Below are positions 58,744 through 64,000 of a stretch of 64,000 nucleotides of DNA, one piece after another. Within the stretch, counting starts at the first letter, position 1; the number at the start of each line of letters is the position of its first letter. This DNA is from Candidatus Trichofilum aggregatum (GTDB lineage Bacteria > Chloroflexota > Anaerolineae > Promineifilales > Promineifilaceae). The position numbers and the translations under genes are program-made. The DNA lies in assembly GCA_016716885.1 (NCBI GenBank), contig JADJUV010000055.1, positions 1 to 64,000 of the forward strand, written 5' to 3'. A model generated the notes under the pieces. It was given only the letters and a program-made list of their open reading frames with translations. It searched no databases and was not told where the DNA came from.

Positions 58744-61329
58744 CTACGGCAAGCTACAGCCCAAACCGATGTCGAATACATCTTGCCCGGTGAGGAGCAT
58801 GGTGTATTGCCGACCATCGGCAGACATGAGTTTCATTTCGTGGTAGCCGGTGCTGTTGCCATCTCGTTGGAGCCACAAAGAGATCATTGTGCCATCGGCC
58901 AGGACGCAGGGGGAGTTGTCGTTGACAAAACTGCTGATGAGGACCGGGGTCTGGCTGTCTGGGGGGAGCCGCCATAGCTGTTCGCCCTGCCAACTGCCTT
59001 CAAAGACAATAGACCCATCGGGGGCGTAACGGGGGCTGAACAACGCGGCCGCGCTCCCATTCTCTTCGGCTGTAAACCGCACGGCAAACTGGGAGCCATC
59101 CGTTTGGGCCGAACATAGGGCCACACTGCTGTAGGGATCATCGCCGCAAGCAAAGATGACGGCCCTGTTGTCGAAAGAGAGCGCGGGTGATTGGTGTTCG
59201 CTGTAGGGTGAAAGGGTTGTTAGCTCCACAGGCACGCTCCAGGCTGAGTTCTCGCGCCGTATGGCCCACAAATCACGGGCATGTGTGCCACCCCCAGCCT
59301 TGTAAATGATGAGGTTGCCATCGGCACTAATGGTGCTGAATTCGGCATGGACGGCCGCGCCGTTGCTTTTAACAACTTCGTAGGTGCGGAAATCCTGGGT
59401 AATGACCAGGCACGGCCAACCGGCACATTCGGGGTCGAAGCGGTCGGTGGAGAGGATGTACCAGGCCCCATTGGGGGAGATGTTGAGCCACTCGGTTGTT
59501 TGCCCTGGCGCGGCCGCGTCAATCAGGGCGGTGACATCTTCCGGCACGGCATTGGGGGTGAGGGCCAGCCGGAAAAGCCGTGCCCCATCACCATCCTGAA
59601 GGGCGTATGTTACCCAACCCCCATTGGCCGGTAAGGGTAATGTCGGTTGGGTGAGGGGAGCAGACGGGTTTTCGGCCGGGATGTCAGCGTTGGTGGGGGG
59701 AGCAACGACGGTGGGTAAAACAAGCACCGGTTCGTTGCCCTGAACTTCATAAGCACCTACATCCCCGGCCCCTGTACGAACCTGCCCCAAAATATCTTCG
59801 CCACTGATTTGAGCCGGATCGGCCTGATCAATGGCGACGCTTCCCGCCTGGGGTACGGCATAGGCCAACACCAGTTGGGTAAAGGCGGCCCGAATGTCGC
59901 CTGCGCCGCCGCCAAACTGGCGTAAGGTCGCATCCCACACGGGTAAGGGCAGGTTGACGGGGGGATTGAGCCGGGGATCACCTTCTAACGCGGCCGCGTC
60001 AGCCCCAATTTGCACCATCTCCTCACCATTTACGGGCAGGGGCGCACCCCCATTCCAATAGAGGTTGTTGCCCAGGACAAACAAAGCTGTCTCGCCGATG
60101 GGGGCGGTGGCAAAATTATCCATCGTGCCGGTGGGGTCGCTGAAAATGTTGTTGACCAGTTGGATGTTATCGTTGGGCTGGTTTTCCCCTTCCACATTAC
60201 TGCGCCAGACAAACGCGGCCGCGGGCATGTCACCGCTAATGGTGTTGTGCCGGAACAGGACATTTTGCACCCCTTTCGTCCCAAACGGGGCACGAATCGG
60301 GTTGCCATCCCCCAGAAAAAGGTTGTTCTCGATGAGGACATTCATGACTTCGTAGTAAGAATTGCCGTCTTCGCCCAGGAGCACCATGTTGTGCCCCGCT
60401 GACCCTTCGTAATGCAAAAAGATATTGCGCCGAATCGTCAACCCATCTAATCCCACAATACCATCTTCATCACCATTGCTGTCTTTGGCGACAATATAGC
60501 TGGATGATTCACCCGTGACGGTGCGCCCACTGGCGGCAAAATCGTTGAAAAAGATGTTGTCTTCAATCACGACATCACGCACACTGTTGATGTCTATGTG
60601 TTCGTCGGAGTCGCCCTGGTTGTAGAAAATATTGCCGATGATGCTGATCTGTTGTGCCCCGTTGTTGATTTTGAGGATGTCGTTGTTGTAGCTATCGTGA
60701 AGGATGTTGTTCCGCAAGGTGATGCGGCTGGTAAACTCGGCTCCGCCTGGCTCTGCCCCCAGCGCATCCTGAATTTGTACCACGATGGGTTCCGCGGCCG
60801 CGCTCAGATGAGCCACATCAAACCCTTCGATGGTTATTCCCTGGGCCTCAAAAATAGTCAACACCGTCTCATCGGCCCGCAGTTGGGCCTGGTAGGGGTA
60901 TTCGGAACGTACCATGACGCCATTGGCGAACTGGCCGCGAATACGTACCCGCCCGGTGTACAGCCCTGGGCGTACCATGATCACACTGCCATCGGCGACG
61001 CTGTCCAGGGCGTGGGTGATGGTGGCCCAGGGGGCTTCCGCCGAACCGGTGCCGGTTTCGTCGTTGCCGTCTGTGGCGACGTAGAACGTGGGGGCGTTGG
61101 GGTCGAGGACAGGGGTGGGCAGGGGGCGAGGGGTGGACACCGCGGCCGCGACTTCAGCCTCTGTTGCCGTTTCTACCGTAGTGGCCGTTGTTGTGGCGGG
61201 GGTGGCGGTGGCGGATTCATTCGCGGCCGCGGTGTTGCCCGGTGGTGTGCCGTTGCTGGTCGTACCACAGGCCAGACTAGACAGTAACCAGGTTATAAAC
61301 AGGATCCACAAACTCATTTTGTGCTTCAT
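58744..61329 (-). CDS. secreted lipoprotein with beta-helix and TolB-like propeller domains
   Basis: 861 residues. Lipoprotein signal WILFITWLLSSLACGTT, a Thr/Ala-rich linker, then FYVATDGNDETGTGSAEAPWATI, the start of a right-handed beta-helix (DUF1565/pectate-lyase fold) with RITLRNNILHDS and DVVIEDNIFFND coil repeats to about residue 500. After a Pro-rich spacer the last 300 residues are TolB-like units (LSFDNRAVIFACGDDP; FSPRYAPDGSIVFEGSW). No lyase active-site residues could be confirmed, so binding is as likely as cleavage. AGGGAG precedes the ATG. It is on the opposite strand from the catabolic operon and convergent with it. Confidence 0.85.
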   Translation of the reverse strand: MKHKMSLWILFITWLLSSLACGTTSNGTPPGNTAAANESATATPATTTATTVETATEAEVAAAVSTPRPLPTPVLDPNAPTFYVATDGNDETGTGSAEAPWATITHALDSVADGSVIMVRPGLYTGRVRIRGQFANGVMVRSEYPYQAQLRADETVLTIFEAQGITIEGFDVAHLSAAAEPIVVQIQDALGAEPGGAEFTSRITLRNNILHDSYNNDILKINNGAQQISIIGNIFYNQGDSDEHIDINSVRDVVIEDNIFFNDFAASGRTVTGESSSYIVAKDSNGDEDGIVGLDGLTIRRNIFLHYEGSAGHNMVLLGEDGNSYYEVMNVLIENNLFLGDGNPIRAPFGTKGVQNVLFRHNTISGDMPAAAFVWRSNVEGENQPNDNIQLVNNIFSDPTGTMDNFATAPIGETALFVLGNNLYWNGGAPLPVNGEEMVQIGADAAALEGDPRLNPPVNLPLPVWDATLRQFGGGAGDIRAAFTQLVLAYAVPQAGSVAIDQADPAQISGEDILGQVRTGAGDVGAYEVQGNEPVLVLPTVVAPPTNADIPAENPSAPLTQPTLPLPANGGWVTYALQDGDGARLFRLALTPNAVPEDVTALIDAAAPGQTTEWLNISPNGAWYILSTDRFDPECAGWPCLVITQDFRTYEVVKSNGAAVHAEFSTISADGNLIIYKAGGGTHARDLWAIRRENSAWSVPVELTTLSPYSEHQSPALSFDNRAVIFACGDDPYSSVALCSAQTDGSQFAVRFTAEENGSAAALFSPRYAPDGSIVFEGSWQGEQLWRLPPDSQTPVLISSFVNDNSPCVLADGTMISLWLQRDGNSTGYHEMKLMSADGRQYTMLLTGQDVFDIGLGCSLP

Positions 61330-61777
61330 TCATTCTTCTCCCTTTGGGTATCGGTTGATTATGCTTATGCGTGTTGATTCATAACAAAACTTTTTTGGCT
61401 CCGGCTGGTTCAGGTTTGGGGGGAAATCATCAGGTTTATCTCCTTGCAGTTGGATCGTGATGGTGGTTGTTTCCACAATCTCAATGAGTAGAAGTAACCG
61501 CCGTTTTTTCATATAGACAGGTTAAACCAAATATGGGGCCGAAAGGTGACATTTTGTGACAACATCTGGCCCGTACTAATTCATGGTATCTATACAGGTA
61601 CTCGTCAGGTACTCGTTCCACGCTCTGCGTGGAATGCTCCTTATGACGCTCTGCGTCGCGTAGGACGCAGAGTGTCCCAGATGATATTCCCACGCAGAGC
61701 GTGGGAATAAGTTCGGACACCTGTATAAATACAATTCATGTACCAAAAGCCACCAACACCGGTAAAATCAACCAGGC
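61330..61777. other. divergent intergenic region
   Basis: Gap between the beta-helix lipoprotein and the NB-ARC regulator. A ttccacgctctgcgtggaa hairpin and a cgctctgcgtcgcgtaggacgcagagtg hairpin lie at about 61615-61700. No clear promoter box found. Confidence 0.5.
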
Positions 61778-64000
61778 ATGATGAATGACACGATTACCCT
61801 GCCGGATACCTTCGCGGCCGCGTTGCGCTATCTCCGCAAACGATCCCGCCTCACCCAAGACGAACTGGGGCGGGCCGTTGGTTATAGCCGGGAACAAATT
61901 GCTCGCCTGGAAAACGGCTCCCGTCTGCCCGATCTGGCGGTTATCGCCGCCCTGTTTATTCCCGCCCTGCATCTGGAACGAGACCGGGCCTTGTTGGCGC
62001 AATTCCTGGCGTTGGCCGGTCAAAGCCGCACCGATCAGCAAATTACCATCACCCACAGCCGCAAAACCCGCATCCAACTGCTTGACGAAACCGTAACCGA
62101 CGCGGCCGCGACACCCGAGCATACCCCCCCTTTCCCCCTCTTACCCCTCATTGGCCGCACCACCGAACTGGCCGATCTGCTCACCTTGCTCCCCTCGGTT
62201 CGACTCATCACCCTGTTGGGTGCGCCCGGCATTGGCAAAACCCGTCTGGCCCTGGAACTGGCCCACGCCGCGCTGGGGCAATTTGCCCAGGGGGTCGCCT
62301 TCATCTCCCTGGCCGAAATCAGCACCCCCAGCGACGTGCCTTATGCCGTTCTGCGCTGTTTGGGTCTGACACCCGCCCCCCAACAAGGGGCATCCGAGAC
62401 GATCTGCGCCTATCTGGCCCCGCGCCAACTCCTGCTGGTGCTGGATAACTGTGAACATTTGTTGGATGCGGCCGCGCTGTTTGCGACCTGGCTGGCCCAG
62501 GCCCCCCAGGTGAAACTTCTGTGTACCAGCCGGGAACCGTTAGATTTGTACGGCGAGTACGAATGGCCTCTGGCTCCCTTAGCGGTACCCAATCTGGCGG
62601 AGCCACCTGATTTGCGCCAATGGGAGCAGTACCCGGCTTTGCAACTGCTCTTAGCCCGCGTTTATGCGGTTTTGCCCCAATTCCGCCTCACCGCCGATAA
62701 CCTGCTTCCTCTGGCGACGCTTTGTGTGGTGCTGGATGGGTTGCCCCTGGCTCTGGAACTGGCGGCGGTTCGTCTGCGTGAACTGTCCCCAGAGGCTTTG
62801 GTGCAACAACTTTTGCGGCAACGTCGCCAGGGGCAACTTTCCTCTACCTGGCTCCGCCAAACGAAACGGAACATCGCCCAACGTCATCATACCTTGCAAG
62901 CGGCGATTGCCTGGAGTGTCAACTTGCTGGCCCCACCCCTGGCAGAGACGTTTTATCGTCTGGCGGTGTTTGTGGGGGGCGGGACGGACGCGGCCGCGTT
63001 TGCCATCATACCCACCGATGTGACCGCCCTGGTTCATTTGGCCCGCGTAAACCTGATCCAATATCAGGCGGGGCGTGTTTTTTTGTTAGAAACCATCCGC
63101 GCCTTCGCCCAGGAACAGTTACTGGCCGGTGAGCAGTGGGCCGCCACTCAACACCGCCATGCCACCTACTATGCCGATTTGGCCCAACAAATCTTTGGTG
63201 GTTTACAAGGCGAAGAACAAACCGTATGGATGCAACGGGCGTTGGCGGAGCATCACAATTGTTTGGCGGCCTTACGCTGGGCGTTGGCTCAGGGGAACGG
63301 GGAGTTGGCGGTGGCGATTGCGTCCGGGTTGTGGTGGTTTTGGTATCGGCGGGGGTTGTTTCAATTAGGTACAGACCTGCTTGCGGCCGCATTACAACTG
63401 CCAACGCCCCATCTGTTGCACCAGGCCAACGCGCTCAATGGTCTGGCTTCCATTTATCTGGCCCAAGATGAATATGCGGCCAGCCTCGCCTGCCATACCG
63501 AAGGTCTGTTTTTGCGCCGTCAATTGGGTGAAGCCAGTGGCATTGCGACTGTGTTGCACAATATGGGGCTGACCGCCTACTGCATGGGGGATTATCCCCA
63601 GGCCATTACCTGGCTCAAGGAAAGTCTGGCCGTTGATCCTACGGCTGATCCGGTCTTAGCCTGGGCGCACATGGGTTTTTTTGCCCAGGAGATGCAAGAT
63701 TTGGCCCAGGCGCGTTATTGGCATGAGCTGGCGTATCAACGGGTAGCCCACGGCCCGGATGGCTGGACGCGGGCGTTTGTGCTGAACAATTATGCCGATT
63801 TGTTGGAGGAAGTGGGGGAGTTCGCGGCCGCGACGGCTCTGGCTCAAGAAAGTGTCCGCCTGTTCACATTGTTAGAGGACAGCTACTATCTACCCGATCC
63901 GCAACTGGTGTTGGCTCGAATCGCTCTGGCCCAGGGGGATCGGACGACCGGGCAGGCTCTCGCCACGTTAGCGTTACAACAATATGAAGCGCGGGGGGAT
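61778..64000 (+). CDS. XRE-type HTH regulator with NB-ARC ATPase and TPR repeats, 3' end outside window
   Basis: 741 residues in the window without a stop. An XRE HTH at residues about 13-70 (LRYLRKRSRLTQDELGRAVG, YSREQIARLENG) is followed by an NB-ARC/STAND ATPase: Walker A LLGAPGIGKTRLALELA, Walker B LLLVLDNCEHLLDA, and LLCTSREPLDLYG. A winged-helix region then TPR-like pairs (ALNGLASIYLAQDEYAASLACHTEGLFLRRQ; HNMGLTAYCMGDYPQAITWLKESL) continue to the edge. STAND proteins of this kind act as switches that oligomerise on ligand binding. Whether it controls surface-glycan, catabolic or other genes cannot be read. Six GCGGCCGC sites lie in it. Confidence 0.9.
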   Translation, partial: MMNDTITLPDTFAAALRYLRKRSRLTQDELGRAVGYSREQIARLENGSRLPDLAVIAALFIPALHLERDRALLAQFLALAGQSRTDQQITITHSRKTRIQLLDETVTDAAATPEHTPPFPLLPLIGRTTELADLLTLLPSVRLITLLGAPGIGKTRLALELAHAALGQFAQGVAFISLAEISTPSDVPYAVLRCLGLTPAPQQGASETICAYLAPRQLLLVLDNCEHLLDAAALFATWLAQAPQVKLLCTSREPLDLYGEYEWPLAPLAVPNLAEPPDLRQWEQYPALQLLLARVYAVLPQFRLTADNLLPLATLCVVLDGLPLALELAAVRLRELSPEALVQQLLRQRRQGQLSSTWLRQTKRNIAQRHHTLQAAIAWSVNLLAPPLAETFYRLAVFVGGGTDAAAFAIIPTDVTALVHLARVNLIQYQAGRVFLLETIRAFAQEQLLAGEQWAATQHRHATYYADLAQQIFGGLQGEEQTVWMQRALAEHHNCLAALRWALAQGNGELAVAIASGLWWFWYRRGLFQLGTDLLAAALQLPTPHLLHQANALNGLASIYLAQDEYAASLACHTEGLFLRRQLGEASGIATVLHNMGLTAYCMGDYPQAITWLKESLAVDPTADPVLAWAHMGFFAQEMQDLAQARYWHELAYQRVAHGPDGWTRAFVLNNYADLLEEVGEFAAATALAQESVRLFTLLEDSYYLPDPQLVLARIALAQGDRTTGQALATLALQQYEARGD

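Overview
The window looks like a chromosomal piece of an uncultured Chloroflexota bacterium, probably from the Anaerolineae/Ardenticatenia side. I infer this from gene content: heptosyltransferase-like GT9 enzymes, large CheR-PAS kinases, SRPBCC proteins, Ser/Thr-rich lipoproteins with AC-type lipoboxes, TolB/FN3/DUF11 surface proteins, and a sugar ABC operon with Tm-1-like and PEP-hydrolase-like genes. No rRNA or tRNA gene is visible to fix the taxonomy. The sequence carries two global signatures. The palindrome GCGGCCGC occurs about 90 times, almost always inside genes. The intergenic spaces are packed with short families of hairpin repeats.

Layout. 1-3.4 kb: minus-strand CheB-CheR-PAS sensor kinase, running off the left edge and frameshifted. 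3.4-5.9 kb: an SRPBCC protein, repeats and a poly-G block. 5.9-14.7 kb: plus-strand cell-surface glycan cluster (two GT9, two GT4/GT1-type glycosyltransferases, gmhB-like phosphatase, YetF/DUF421 protein, a UDP-galactopyranose-mutase-like flavoprotein), broken by a poly-G/C block at 11.4-11.6 kb. 15-20.5 kb: membrane-anchored SRPBCC protein, glutathione-independent formaldehyde dehydrogenase-like enzyme, a small low-complexity protein, an SDR and an acidic DUF6335-like protein. 20.5-29.1 kb: LCP cell-wall ligase, PRC-barrel protein, NarL-type regulator and a 1480-residue CheR-PAS-GAF histidine kinase. 29.8-38.5 kb: small lipoprotein, AI-2E transporter, truncated M48 protease, membrane protein, 1310-residue surface propeller protein and a Pro/Thr-rich lipoprotein.

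39.1-58.2 kb is the most interesting block. A GntR/FCD regulator with a clear promoter and operator precedes a complete carbohydrate ABC importer (binding lipoprotein, two permeases, two ATPases). These are followed, in one direction and mostly with overlapping or tightly spaced genes, by catabolic enzymes: a ketose 3-epimerase fused to a Tm-1-like (UPF0261) domain, a PEP-hydrolase-like TIM barrel, two more TIM-barrel epimerases, a Gfo/Idh/MocA dehydrogenase, a GlcD-like flavoprotein with a GlcF-like Fe-S partner, a second Tm-1-like protein and a creatininase-family hydrolase. The set (Gfo/Idh dehydrogenase, second oxidase, creatininase-type C-C hydrolase, DTE-type epimerase) resembles in enzyme classes the Thermotoga inositol route, but with a flavin/Fe-S oxidase and two uncharacterised Tm-1/PEP-hydrolase modules. 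I infer an oxidative cyclitol or rare-sugar pathway.

58.7-64 kb: a beta-helix plus TolB lipoprotein on the minus strand, and an XRE-HTH/NB-ARC/TPR regulator running off the right edge.

Sequence quality: seven frameshifts were found, six of them at runs of a single base, and three poly-G/C blocks each lie next to a hairpin. Broken genes in this window should therefore be treated as possible sequencing errors until checked.
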